Below, piece by piece: positions 5,801 to 13,649 of a DNA stretch of 34,415 nt. The stretch is taken from the NCBI GenBank assembly GCA_937943625.1, contig CALEAD010000050.1, positions 1 through 34,415 of the forward strand, written 5' to 3'. Each line of letters opens with the position of its first letter. Position 1 is the stretch's first letter. The translations under genes and the position numbers were made by a program. The notes under the pieces were generated by a model. It ran no database searches. It was given only the letters and a program-made list of their open reading frames with translations, and had not been told where the DNA came from. The DNA is from an uncultured Anaerolineae bacterium. Its GTDB lineage: Bacteria > Chloroflexota > Anaerolineae > Promineifilales > Promineifilaceae.

Positions 5801-5833
5801 TCAGATAGTTTGGGGGGTGAACGGCCGTTGCAC

Positions 5834-6284
5834 CTATAGCTGACCCTGGCGCAGCACAGTTTGCACCAATGATTCCGCTAAGCGGAATCCTGCCTTTTCC
5901 CGTAATTCAGTAACCACTTCTGCTATTGGTTTTGGCAACTCACCGGCTTTTTCTGCACGCAACAAAACCCCCAGTACACCTGTTACTGGTAAATTCAACG
6001 ATTTGGCAATCCGCCGTGCTTCGCGTTCATCCAGCAATATCCGGCTGGCGCCCATTTCCACTGCTAAAACAATGGCTTCTGCTTCTCCTTGGTGTGCTTA
6101 TTTGCAACCAGCCATCCTCAATTGCCTGGCGGATAGCCGGAGAACCCGGCAATTCTTCGTCCAGGTGCAACTCCTGTTTTACAGCCTCAGGCAACCAAAC
6201 CTGGCTGAATTGTTGCCGCAACAGGTGCAAATAGCCGATGATTGCCAGGTTTAGAACAGGTGACGTGTTACTCACCACGGGCAT
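5834..6284 (-). pseudogene. Second DUF3368 toxin, frameshifted with internal deletion
   Basis: ATG 6284 opens MPVVSNTSPVLNLAIIGYLH...AIEDGWLQIS, the DUF3368 N-terminal half. The C-terminal half (GEAEAIVLAVEMGASRILLD then EREARRIAKSLNLPVTGVLG) is in another frame, ending at 5834. The join is near 6095-6105. Family members have about 15 more residues between the tryptophan-containing segment and the GEAEAI motif, so a small deletion caused the frameshift. The antitoxin upstream is intact and overlaps by 17 nt. The two DUF3368 genes differ in sequence, so they are not a recent duplication. Confidence 0.78.
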
Positions 6285-6522
6285 ACGCCAGATCGTCCTC
6301 TAATTCCGCCTCGCCATAATGGCGTGCAATCCCTCGCTGGCCCAAAATCTGGCTGAACTCATATTTGCTCAATCCAGCCAATTCTCTTGCTTTGCCAAAA
6401 GACAAAGCGTCCTGGGCATAGAGTGCCAGGGCCAATTCAAGCAACATCTCTTCACGTAAACGTTTTTCTGGCAGGCGAATGGCCTGCACAATGGAATCCG
6501 GGATGGCTAATGACAAACTCAT
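6268..6522 (-). CDS. UPF0175-family antitoxin (second locus)
   Basis: This 84-residue protein has an N-terminal strand (MSLSLAIPDSIVQAIRLPEK), then a helical core with LALALYAQDALSFGKARELA and GLSKYEFSQILGQRGIARHY. This is the UPF0175 pattern 'lYa...lS.gkAaelAg.s..eF...L...gI'. A strong ribosome-binding site (GAGGAGATG, minus strand) precedes ATG 6522. It overlaps the inactivated DUF3368 gene by 17 nt. It is expected to bind the toxin and possibly its own promoter. It is intact, like the antitoxin of the neighbouring locus. Confidence 0.8.
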   Translation of the reverse strand: MSLSLAIPDSIVQAIRLPEKRLREEMLLELALALYAQDALSFGKARELAGLSKYEFSQILGQRGIARHYGEAELEDDLAYARGE

Positions 6523-6586
6523 CGTTACATCTCCTCGAGATGTTTACCTGCACCAACATGCCGGCAATCAGGATGCTGTTCAATGG

Positions 6587-6595
6587 AGTATACCA
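6587..6595 (-). promoter_or_regulatory. Extended -10 promoter of second UPF0175/DUF3368 locus
   Basis: TGGTATACT on the minus strand is an extended -10 with its TATACT at 6587-6592, about 65 bp ahead of the antitoxin ATG. The same architecture, an extended -10 without a clear -35, is seen at the other UPF0175 locus. Confidence 0.4.
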
Positions 6596-6666
6596 CAGTA
6601 AAATGGTGTGCAGCGGCACGGCCATTCTTGAGGGAGGGCTGCAATTTAAACAGCAACGGCCGTTGC

Positions 6667-7980
6667 CTACAACCCTACTACCCTCCCGCGCGTTGCCATA
6701 CCGGCCATGGCGTTGCGCGTGTCCACAATCAGCCGCGACTCTCTGGCTACCAGGTTCCAGTCAATGAGACGATGATTGGTGACGATGACCACACAGTCGG
6801 CGGCCTGCAGTTCCACGGCCGTCAGCTCTACCCGCGGCGTATCCAGCCCTTCGTAAGCCAGGTCCATCACGTACGGATCGTGAAACACCACGTCGGCTCC
6901 TCTTTCGCCCAGCAAATGGATCACGTCTAGCGCCGGGCTTTCGCGCACGTCGCCAATGTTCGGCTTGTACGCCACCCCCAGCACCAAAATGCGGCTGCCG
7001 TTGATGGCCTTGCGCTCCCCGTTGAGGGCGTCAGCCACCTTGCCAATCACATATTCTGGCATGTGGCTGTTGATTTCTGAAGCCAGCTCGATGAAGCGAG
7101 CATTGTAATTTACCGTCTTCAGCTTCCAGCTCAGGTAGTGGGGGTCCAGGGGGATACAGTGGCCGCCAACGCCCGGCCCCGGCGTAAACTTCATGAAGCC
7201 ATAAGGCTTGGTGGCGGCCGCTTCCACCACTTCCCACACGTCTAGCCCCAGCTTGTCGCACATCACCGCCACTTCGTTGACCAGGGCGATGTTTACAGCG
7301 CGGAAGGTGTTCTCCAGCAGCTTCACCATTTCTGCAGCGGCCGTACTGGAAACGGGCACAGGGCGTTCCACGACCTGGCCATAGAGTGCCAGGGTTACTT
7401 CCAGGCAATCTGGCGTCACGCCACCAAAAACCTTGGGCGTATTGAGCATGTTGTAATCGGTACGGCCGGGGTCTACACGCTCCGGCGAAAAGGCGAGAAA
7501 AAACTCGCGCCCCACCCGGTCACCATTATCAGACAGGCGCGGCAAAATAATTTCCTCGGTGGTGCCGGGGTAGGTGGTGCTTTCCAGGACAATGAGCTTG
7601 CCGGTGCCGCCGGCGTGGGCGACGATGCTGTCCGCGGCGCTGATGATGTAAGAAATGTCGGGGTCTTTGGTCTTGCGCAGCGGCGTGGGCACGCAAATGG
7701 AGATGGCGTCTACGTTAGCGAGATCGGCGTAATCGGTGGTGGCACGCAGCAGCCCCTGGGCAACCAGGGGGGTCAGCTCGGCATCAGGCACGTCTTCCAC
7801 GTAGCTGCGCCCGGCGTTCAGCATGGCTACCTTTTCGGCTACGATGTCGAGGCCAATGACGTGAAAGCCGCGCTGGGCAAAAGCAACGGCCAAAGGTAGG
7901 CCCACGTAGCCCATACCCACAATGCCAACAGTGGCTTCTTTTTGCTGAAATTTTTGGATGAGGGTTTCTTTTCTATTCAT
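6667..7980 (-). CDS. wbpA: UDP-N-acetyl-hexosamine 6-dehydrogenase (WbpA/WecC family)
   Basis: This 437-residue nucleotide-sugar dehydrogenase performs an NAD-dependent four-electron oxidation of a UDP-sugar C6 to a uronic acid. The N-terminal Rossmann motif GMGYVGLP is at 22-29. CVPTPLRKTKDPD and SPERVDPG are in the first domain. The catalytic cysteine is C275 in GVGGHCIPLDPHYL. The C-terminal UDP-binding domain contains GVAYKPNIGDVRESP and ends ADCVVIVTNHRLIDW. The 'PLRKTKDPD' and 'VDPG' motifs fit the UDP-GlcNAc/UDP-GlcNAcA (WbpA) branch better than UDP-glucose dehydrogenase. The exact substrate is inferred. It is a likely precursor supplier for the polysaccharide locus. A 461-bp structured intergenic region precedes it. 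A fragment of a related gene lies at 3386-3525. Confidence 0.85.
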   Translation of the reverse strand: MNRKETLIQKFQQKEATVGIVGMGYVGLPLAVAFAQRGFHVIGLDIVAEKVAMLNAGRSYVEDVPDAELTPLVAQGLLRATTDYADLANVDAISICVPTPLRKTKDPDISYIISAADSIVAHAGGTGKLIVLESTTYPGTTEEIILPRLSDNGDRVGREFFLAFSPERVDPGRTDYNMLNTPKVFGGVTPDCLEVTLALYGQVVERPVPVSSTAAAEMVKLLENTFRAVNIALVNEVAVMCDKLGLDVWEVVEAAATKPYGFMKFTPGPGVGGHCIPLDPHYLSWKLKTVNYNARFIELASEINSHMPEYVIGKVADALNGERKAINGSRILVLGVAYKPNIGDVRESPALDVIHLLGERGADVVFHDPYVMDLAYEGLDTPRVELTAVELQAADCVVIVTNHRLIDWNLVARESRLIVDTRNAMAGMATRGRVVGL

Positions 7981-8011
7981 TATGTTTACTCTTCAGGTGC
8001 TCCCTATGAGC

Positions 8012-8099
8012 GGGGCGCACTACGATAAATGAAAATGGAACCCAGGTTACCAAACCTGCATCTGCCAACCAGGTTTGGCAACCTGGGTTACACAGGCAG
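8012..8099. repeat. 88-bp dispersed hairpin repeat, copy A
   Basis: CCCAGGTTACCAAACCTG (8041-8058) pairs with CAGGTTTGGCAACCTGGG (8070-8087): an 18-bp stem with one mismatch and an 11-nt loop. Together with the flank starting GGGGCGCACTACGATAAATG, the element recurs in diverged form at 31516-31598. It lies in the region upstream of the UDP-sugar dehydrogenase, so it would be in its leader RNA if transcription starts further upstream. No transposase is present; it is of REP or MITE type. Confidence 0.75.
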
Positions 8100-8255
8100 A
8101 CGGCCGTCGGCAGTTCACCGTCGGCGGTCATGTTCCGAGGAGTTGGCCAGTTGGTTGGAGCAATGCTCCGCCCTTCCGACATCGGAGTGGATGTTGTATG
8201 TGAGTGGCTAAACGGCCGTCTTGCCGCCGCAAAGCCTTATGATATGCAACACGAA

Positions 8256-8375
8256 GCCCGTAAACCGCTTGGCAGAGGTGTTTTCAGAGAGTCGTCACTC
8301 GCAGACACTTGGCTACAAGGTGGGAATTACTGTCTACACTTACGGACAACTATTCACCATTGACGGTTTACGGGC
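8256..8375. other. Candidate structured RNA element (120 nt, closed by perfect 12-bp stem)
   Basis: GCCCGTAAACCG (8256-8267) and CGGTTTACGGGC (8364-8375) are perfect inverted repeats enclosing about 96 nt. Inside is a further stem, GTGTTTTC...GCAGACAC around GAGT-CGTC-ACTC (about 8279-8310). Just outside, at 8157-8169, lies the perfect palindrome GGAGCAATGCTCC. Nothing in the enclosed sequence looks coding on either strand. It could be an ncRNA or a structured leader of the dehydrogenase gene (minus strand). The strand is unknown; I match it to no known RNA family. Confidence 0.4.
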
Positions 8376-8441
8376 GCTGACCATCCTATAATTTAATGGA
8401 TTTAACTTCAGACAGCCTATAGTACTTTTGGCCGATGTTTT

Positions 8442-8942
8442 CTAGCGCACTTTGACGATTTGATCCGCGTGCAGCTTAAGTGGCTGCGGGTACTTGCTAA
8501 GAAAGCTCAGCAGCACCTGCACGCGCTCCTTGCCCGGCAGGCGCAGATCGAAAATTGCCTCATAGCCGGCAAAAGGACCTTCGACAATGCGTACCCGTTC
8601 TCCTGGTTGGAAAGGTTCTTGCTGCGCCAACGAAAGTTCCGCCAGGCGCACGCGCAATTCGTTTACCACGTTATCGGGCACCGCGGTTGGTTCATCGCCA
8701 AAGCGCACCAACCCGACGACACCTGGCAGCCAGCTAAAGGCATTCTGCCCCAGCACGTCCAGGTCGGCCTGCACGAACAGGTAACCGGGGAAATACGGCC
8801 GTATTTTGGCTGCGCGCGGGTTTACCGGCTTTACGCGCACCGCGGGAAAAAAGAGCGTCACGCGCTGTGCCACAAGCTGCTGGTATACAAACCGCTCTTT
8901 CTTTGCCTTTGTGCGCAGCACGTACCACTTTAGCGTGCTCAT
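8442..8942 (-). CDS. NusG-family transcription antiterminator (RfaH/LoaP-like)
   Basis: This protein of about 166 residues has an N-terminal NGN domain (LKWYVLRTKAKKERFVYQQL, ...IRPYFPGYLFVQADL, WLPGVVGLVRFGDEPTAVPD) and a C-terminal KOW domain (FQPGERVRIVEGPFAGYEAI...VQVLLSFL). Divergence from housekeeping NusG and its location among polysaccharide genes point to a specialised paralogue of the RfaH/UpxY/LoaP type. These bind paused RNA polymerase and prevent termination in long operons. ATG 8942 is preferred; a GTG at 8945 lies one codon upstream, directly after the membrane-protein stop. A possible RNA target is the stem-loop at 15090-15124. Confidence 0.85.
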   Translation of the reverse strand: MSTLKWYVLRTKAKKERFVYQQLVAQRVTLFFPAVRVKPVNPRAAKIRPYFPGYLFVQADLDVLGQNAFSWLPGVVGLVRFGDEPTAVPDNVVNELRVRLAELSLAQQEPFQPGERVRIVEGPFAGYEAIFDLRLPGKERVQVLLSFLSKYPQPLKLHADQIVKVR

Positions 8943-8945
8943 CAC

Positions 8946-9719
8946 TCACTCTTCCATTTGAGGGTCTGGCATGGCGCTCTGCGCTGCTTTGCCGTCACCT
9001 CCATGCGTTTTTTGCCAATGACAATGCGCCTGCGCGAGATAAGAGACGGCCAACGCGGCTGCCAGCGTAATCGCCGCCTGTGCCGCCAGCACGCCTACCG
9101 ATTGCTCCAGTTGATTATAAAATAACTCGAAACCGGTCAGCGCGCAAAAAAAGCCAATGCTCATTTGCCAGGTATCGCGCCCCAGGGTCATTTGCAACAA
9201 CCCTACGCCCATCAGCAAAAAAACTGCGCCGTTCACGTGCGCCAGTGGCTCACGGATCCCGGGCAAGAAAAAAGCTGGCTGCTGACCCAACCAAATGGCC
9301 AGCAGTGCCACTAACAGGGCAGCCAGAGTGCGCCATGCCCACGTATTCGCCGGCAACCATCGCCTCAGGTGTGGTGCGGCGCGCAAGCGCAGCCCTGGTT
9401 GCCCCGCAGTCGTCGCCGACATCTGCTGCACGCGCCGCGCCGTCAGGTACAGCATCAGGCAGACAAAGAGGCCGGTTAGCAGCTTGACAAAAGCCAGGTG
9501 TGGCAGCAGCACGTCGGCAAAAAGCAGGCCAGTTAGCAGATAGTGAGCAAGCATTGCGAACAACGTCAGGCGCCACTCTTGCAATACGAGGATGATAAAG
9601 CCCAGCAGGGCCAATGCATATAACGTGGGCGCTCCCCGAAGTGGCTGCATGGTTTGCAACCAGTCAAAAATAGTTGGCAGTGTTCCTGTCATCACAGTTG
9701 ATAAATTGTAGCCCGACAC
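8946..9719 (-). CDS. Multi-pass membrane protein of unknown function
   Basis: This protein of up to 257 residues has about seven hydrophobic segments: near residues 33-50, 54-72, 76-93, 130-146, 158-176, 186-200 and 204-224. A basic loop lies near 95-125. The C-terminal segment (IGFFCALTGFELFYNQLEQS then VGVLAAQAAITLAAALAVSY) faintly recalls NuoK/HyfE-like antiporter subunits, but I do not claim homology. Its stop touches the antiterminator start, so the two are co-transcribed. Alternative starts lie at residue 10 (9692) and downstream. The strong divergent promoter at 9751 faces the other way. Confidence 0.65.
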   Translation of the reverse strand: MSGYNLSTVMTGTLPTIFDWLQTMQPLRGAPTLYALALLGFIILVLQEWRLTLFAMLAHYLLTGLLFADVLLPHLAFVKLLTGLFVCLMLYLTARRVQQMSATTAGQPGLRLRAAPHLRRWLPANTWAWRTLAALLVALLAIWLGQQPAFFLPGIREPLAHVNGAVFLLMGVGLLQMTLGRDTWQMSIGFFCALTGFELFYNQLEQSVGVLAAQAAITLAAALAVSYLAQAHCHWQKTHGGDGKAAQSAMPDPQMEE

Positions 9720-9750
9720 AGAGGGACAGGCAAAGGCATGGCATTCGGGC

Positions 9751-9756
9751 TATAAT
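9751..9756 (+). promoter_or_regulatory. -10 element of lipoprotein/TMEM43 operon
   Basis: A perfect TATAAT in the context CGGGCTATAATGGGG lies about 50 bp ahead of the likely ATG 9808. It rules out the upstream GTG at 9760 as start, since that codon lies at the predicted transcription start. No convincing -35 is seen. The same GGGCTATAAT string occurs in the promoter at 15252-15279. Confidence 0.5.
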
Positions 9757-9807
9757 GGGGTGAGGATAGAGTTGCGTGGTGAAGGAAGCTACCACGGGAT
9801 GATGTGT

Positions 9808-10986
9808 ATGAAATTGAGATTGCTTTTGTTGTTATTGCTGTTCGCGCTACTGGCTGGCTGTGGTCCGGGGCCAGATACGGCCATCCCCACGCTGTTTCCA
9901 GTGGCAGAATTGCCAACCGACTCACCCTCCCCATCTGCGGCGCTGCCACCCACAAGAGATCTGCGTACACCTACACCCGCAACCGCTACGGCCGTTTTGC
10001 CCACTCCTGTCGCTGCTGCCAATACGCCCTCGCCCGAACCGGTGGAGGCGCGGCTGAACCTCAGTTCACCGGGGCATGGCGCTGTTCTGGTGCTCGATAG
10101 CAACATTGTGGCGCGCGGGCTGGCGCAGGTGGGCACAACGCACATCATTTCCGTGACGCTGGTTAGTGCCAACGGCCGTTTCCTCAGCGGCGCCGTCGCA
10201 AATGTAAATGCCGTAGGCTGGGAAGCGGGGCTATACGTGCCCCCAAACGTGGGCGGTGCGGCGACACTGCATGTCCGCGTGCTGGACAGCAACGGCAACA
10301 CGCTGGCGCAAGACAGCGCCGCCGTCACTCTGGCGCTGGATGCCAGCAGCAGCAGCCGGTACCTGGCGCTTTACAACCCGGTAGAAGGAGATACGGCCGT
10401 TGCCGGCCACTACCTCCTCTTCGATGGCCGCGCTCAGCAGCCCGTTGGCAACCGCCTGACCATTTCCGTATGGGTAGATGAATGCCAGAACCAGGCCGCC
10501 AGTTTCACCTTCAACGTCAGCGGCAGCGGCTACTGGCAGGGTCAGCTTGGGCTACCCAACAACCTCACCGGACCTGCCTGCGCCATCGCCTCCTTTGGCA
10601 ACAGCGGCGAAGAAACCTGGCGCGAGGTGCAGGTGCCAATCAATATTCTCGCCCCCAGCGCCGATATCGCTGCCCAGGTAACCATCCTGAATCCTGCTCC
10701 TGGCAGTATTCATCTTTCCGGTCAGAGCATCTACGTCTCCGGCATGGTGTTCAATGCCAACACCGTGCAGATCACCATTCTGTTGGAGAATGGGCGCGTG
10801 ATAGCCGAGCGCACCACCATGCCAGACAGCCAGGGGGCATGGGAGACAGAGCTGCTGCTGCCCTTTGACGTTGTCGGTGCAGCGGAAATTTTGGTCAACG
10901 CGCGCAGCGGCGCCGGCATCTTACAGGCAGAAACATCCAGGCTCATTTTGATTAACCCTGGTCCTACAGTTACACCGGAGTCATGA
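9808..10986 (+). CDS. Ig-like repeat lipoprotein
   Basis: From ATG 9808 (ATGs at 9799 and 9802 also possible) the protein starts MKLRLLLLLLLFALLAGCG. This is a lipoprotein signal peptide with lipobox LLAGC, so it is predicted to be lipid-anchored on the outer face of the membrane. A low-complexity Pro/Thr/Ser linker (about residues 30-75 of the mature protein) leads to three Ig-like modules of roughly 95 residues. They start near LNLSSPGHGAVL, LALYNPVEGDTAV and VTILNPAPGSIHL, each with the 'l.SP..G..v' opening of bacterial Ig/Gmad2-type domains. The stop overlaps the next start (ATGATGA), so it is made together with the TMEM43-family protein. The binding target is unknown. Confidence 0.75.
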   Translation: MKLRLLLLLLLFALLAGCGPGPDTAIPTLFPVAELPTDSPSPSAALPPTRDLRTPTPATATAVLPTPVAAANTPSPEPVEARLNLSSPGHGAVLVLDSNIVARGLAQVGTTHIISVTLVSANGRFLSGAVANVNAVGWEAGLYVPPNVGGAATLHVRVLDSNGNTLAQDSAAVTLALDASSSSRYLALYNPVEGDTAVAGHYLLFDGRAQQPVGNRLTISVWVDECQNQAASFTFNVSGSGYWQGQLGLPNNLTGPACAIASFGNSGEETWREVQVPINILAPSADIAAQVTILNPAPGSIHLSGQSIYVSGMVFNANTVQITILLENGRVIAERTTMPDSQGAWETELLLPFDVVGAAEILVNARSGAGILQAETSRLILINPGPTVTPES

Positions 10987-12062
10987 TGAAAAAACCGCGC
11001 ATTCCTACTCCTACTCTCCCGGCTCCCAGCGGCGGCGCGGCACTGTTTTGGGCGAGCGTGTTATTGCTGGCTGGCCTTTTGCTGTTGCGAACAAATGAAA
11101 CGCGCAATACACTGGCCACTACCGCCAGCCACAGCCTGGCAATTGATGGCAGCCAGCCCGCCAATAGCCTGGAGGGGAACTTCGTCAGCGTCACCGGCTG
11201 GCTGACCAGCCCCGGCACGCTGGGCGACGACCCCTTTTTGCGCGCAGGAGATTATGTGTTCCTGGAGCGGCGTGTGGAAATGTATGCCTGGGTAGAGCAG
11301 GAACCCAGTACGATTCTCTTTTTCAATGAGCCGGAAAGCCGCTATCGGCTGGCCTGGACCAGCACGCCCCAATATGCCAGTGAATTTGCGGTGCCGGCGG
11401 GGCATGAAAATCCGCTGCTGTTTATTGCGCCGCTGACGCTGATGGCGGATGAGGTTTACGTGGGGCGATACGCGCTGGAACCGGCGCGCCTGGTCTGGCC
11501 CGACCGGTATACGCTGCCGCTAAATGCCGAAAATGTCATTGCCGGTAATTACCTGGTAATGCCTGAGTTTATTTACCTGGGCACGGGCACGCCCGAGGCG
11601 CCGCACCTGGGAGACGTGCGCATCAGCTATGGCGTGGTGTACGAAAATGTGCTGGCTACGGTGCTGGGGAAATTGGGCAACGGCCGTGTTCATCCCTACT
11701 TTGCCGGTGAAGCCGGCCTGTATCATCTGCTGGAAGGGGAGCGCGAGCAGGCATTGGCACAACTGCAACAAGCAGATCAGCTCTGGCGCTGGCTGTTTCG
11801 CGGTGGTGGCGTCTTGAGCATTTGGGGCAGCCTGCTGCTCCTGGTGGCGCCGATGCGCCAGCTTCTCACGTTTCTGCCGCTGCTGGGGCGGCTGAGCAGC
11901 CGCGTGCTGGGCTTGCTGGCGCTGCTGCCGGCGCTAGTGCTGGGAATCAACACTGGTTTTCTCACCGGGTTTGCGCACAATTTCTGGGCGGCCGTTTTGC
12001 TGGGGCTGATGTTGGTAGCCGCCATGATTGTCGCCTGGAAACGTTGGCGGGGTAGTCGCTAA
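10983..12062 (+). CDS. TMEM43-family membrane protein
   Basis: This 359-residue protein has one N-terminal membrane segment (about 20-36), a large extracytoplasmic domain (about 40-265) and three C-terminal membrane helices (about 272-290, 305-325 and 333-352). The motifs VFLERRVEMYAWVEQEP, NAENVIAGNYLVMPEFIYLG and GDVRISYGVVYENV fit the TMEM43/LUMA family: an early 'R.VemYqW.E' and a late 'GD.Ri.y'. Bacterial members have no established function. It overlaps the lipoprotein gene by 4 nt, which suggests a shared envelope role. Convergent with the polysaccharide operon. Confidence 0.75.
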   Translation: MMKKPRIPTPTLPAPSGGAALFWASVLLLAGLLLLRTNETRNTLATTASHSLAIDGSQPANSLEGNFVSVTGWLTSPGTLGDDPFLRAGDYVFLERRVEMYAWVEQEPSTILFFNEPESRYRLAWTSTPQYASEFAVPAGHENPLLFIAPLTLMADEVYVGRYALEPARLVWPDRYTLPLNAENVIAGNYLVMPEFIYLGTGTPEAPHLGDVRISYGVVYENVLATVLGKLGNGRVHPYFAGEAGLYHLLEGEREQALAQLQQADQLWRWLFRGGGVLSIWGSLLLLVAPMRQLLTFLPLLGRLSSRVLGLLALLPALVLGINTGFLTGFAHNFWAAVLLGLMLVAAMIVAWKRWRGSR

Positions 12063-12338
12063 GCATATCCCTTGAAAATGATCGCCGACGGCCGACCGCT
12101 GAGGGCTGATTTGCGTGGCATTTTCATTCCTGCGGGTGCGCTCAGGCATAAGGTCTCCTGGGAAAATGACCACTGACGGCGGACCGTTGACCGCCGGACG
12201 CCGTCGGCTGGCCGCCGACGACTAACCTGCGTTCCCTTTTCGTCTATCGTGGTGTACCCTGCTCATGGGGAACTCCTTCGTAAGTGAACGCCAACGACAG
12301 GCCGCAGCGCAGCAGTCCACCCAATGTCCACGCCCGCA
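12063..12338. repeat. Convergent intergenic region with degenerate GC-rich heptamer repeats
   Basis: This gene-free stretch lies between the converging TMEM43-like and Wzy-like genes. It carries runs built from GCTGACC/GCCGACG-like heptamers at about 12082-12108 and 12168-12225. CCGACGGCCGACCGCTGA and CGGACGCCGTCGGCTGG can form GC-rich hairpins. GAAAATGA.C appears before both runs. It may act as a bidirectional transcription block, but no T-tract terminator is seen. Related heptamer runs occur at 8107-8132, 25328-25371 and 33463-33497. Confidence 0.55.
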
Positions 12339-13649
12339 TCATGGCTCGGAAACGGCTGTTTTCCTGCTTTCCTGGTGCAGGCTGGTGAGCAGCCCCAGGG
12401 TCAACCAGAATAGCAGGCCGGGTTTGGCACCAAGCGCAATAGCATCGGTCAGGCCATACAAGTGTAGCGCCACCACACCGCTATAGAGCCCAATGGCGGC
12501 AGGCCGCAAAGCAGCATTCTGGCGCATCATCTGCCACGTCATTCCCCCCGCCAACAGCAAAAAGCCGAGGTAAACGATCAAGCCTGGCACCCCCACATCT
12601 AGTGCTGTCTGCAAAAAGATGTTATGCGCATGGGCAATGTCGTAATTGGCAGCAATGGCAATCGGGTAAAGGCGAAACGCGACGCGGCGAAAAGCACCTA
12701 AGCCTGTACCGGTAAGGGGGAAATCACCAACGGTCGTCAGGCCCCAACGCCACACCTCCAAGCGAAAGTTGATGGTCACCAAAGAGCCAACCAAAGTGGG
12801 CTGGGTCAGGTCCTGCCAGAGATTCTGCCAGCGCTGCAGAGCAACGAGAAGCAGCGCCAGGCCCAGGGAAAGTAAAATCAGGAGCAGGCTCCAACCTACA
12901 ACGCAGCGTTTTTTGCCAGGGGGCAAGGCCAGGTACCACAGCGCCAGCAACACAAGCACCCCTGCCAAAGCGCCCATCCAGCCGCTGCGAGACTGGGTCA
13001 GCACCAGCAGGAGTACCAGGGAGCATGTTAGCAAGCACAACCCCCACCAGGAGGCCCAATTTCGCGGCGGGAACTGCCCGATAAGCAGGGAAACCGGCAG
13101 CAGCATGAAGCTGAGCAGGGTGCCGGCCATCTGGTTGGCATGGGTGCCCAGCGGCTGGGATTCAGGCAAAGTGATGAGCTGGCCCGGCAGCCAGCGCATT
13201 AGACCAGAAAGGAGGGGGATTTTGTCAAACCAGTTAACGCTGAAAAAGGCCACAAAGGTGAAAGCCAGGCCGGTAAGCAGAAAGGCAGCCAGGGCAGCTT
13301 TGAGCCGGGTCGCGTCGCAAATGAACAGGCTCAGGTAACGCCATGCGGCAAAGCCAAGCAGCAGGCCAGTCGCTTTGGGAAAGGTTAAATCAGGATCGGC
13401 CGTTACCAAAATGGCAATTCCCACCCATACCCACCAGATGAGCCAGAGGGTGTTTAGGGGGGTGCGGGGCAGCCACTGGCGGCGCCCCACAGGCCAGAGC
13501 CAACTGGCTAGCAGGAGCAACAAGGCGAAAAAAGTCCCCACGCTGGCGGCCGTGGGGAAGAGTAAAAACGGGGCGCAAACCAGGAGAAGGAGGGTTTCGA
13601 AAATGGCGCGGCGCCCTGTTAGCAGCGGTTGCAGACGCTCAATAGGCAC
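12339..13649 (-). CDS. O-antigen ligase/polymerase family membrane protein (Wzy_C)
   Basis: This protein of about 436 residues has ten or more membrane segments. The Wzy_C core shows TQSRSGWMGALAGVLVLLAL, then the periplasmic-loop features EVWRWGLTTVGDFPLTGTGL and AHAHNIFLQTALDVGVPGL, matching the 'R-x-x-W' and 'H-x-H-N' signatures of O-antigen polymerases and ligases. The frame is open from 13736, but I choose GTG 13649 ([10 protein letters not shown]). It has GAGG 5 nt upstream and overlaps the priming-enzyme stop by 11 nt, whereas the earlier start would overlap by nearly 100. It is the last gene of the wbaP operon. Polymerase versus ligase cannot be decided by sequence. Confidence 0.8.
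   Translation of the reverse strand: MPIERLQPLLTGRRAIFETLLLLVCAPFLLFPTAASVGTFFALLLLLASWLWPVGRRQWLPRTPLNTLWLIWWVWVGIAILVTADPDLTFPKATGLLLGFAAWRYLSLFICDATRLKAALAAFLLTGLAFTFVAFFSVNWFDKIPLLSGLMRWLPGQLITLPESQPLGTHANQMAGTLLSFMLLPVSLLIGQFPPRNWASWWGLCLLTCSLVLLLVLTQSRSGWMGALAGVLVLLALWYLALPPGKKRCVVGWSLLLILLSLGLALLLVALQRWQNLWQDLTQPTLVGSLVTINFRLEVWRWGLTTVGDFPLTGTGLGAFRRVAFRLYPIAIAANYDIAHAHNIFLQTALDVGVPGLIVYLGFLLLAGGMTWQMMRQNAALRPAAIGLYSGVVALHLYGLTDAIALGAKPGLLFWLTLGLLTSLHQESRKTAVSEP

Noticed and set aside
8130..8363. 77-codon plus-strand frame in the intergenic region
   Set aside because: No family resemblance, overlaps the inverted-repeat structure, and its composition is unlike neighbouring proteins.
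8386..8392. Plus-strand TATAAT near 8386 as a promoter
   Set aside because: It would transcribe antisense into the antiterminator gene, and no -35 lies at a usable distance.
9789..10328. 179-codon minus-strand open frame
   Set aside because: Antisense shadow of the Ig-like lipoprotein; low-complexity Ser/Ala/Gly composition and no plausible start context.
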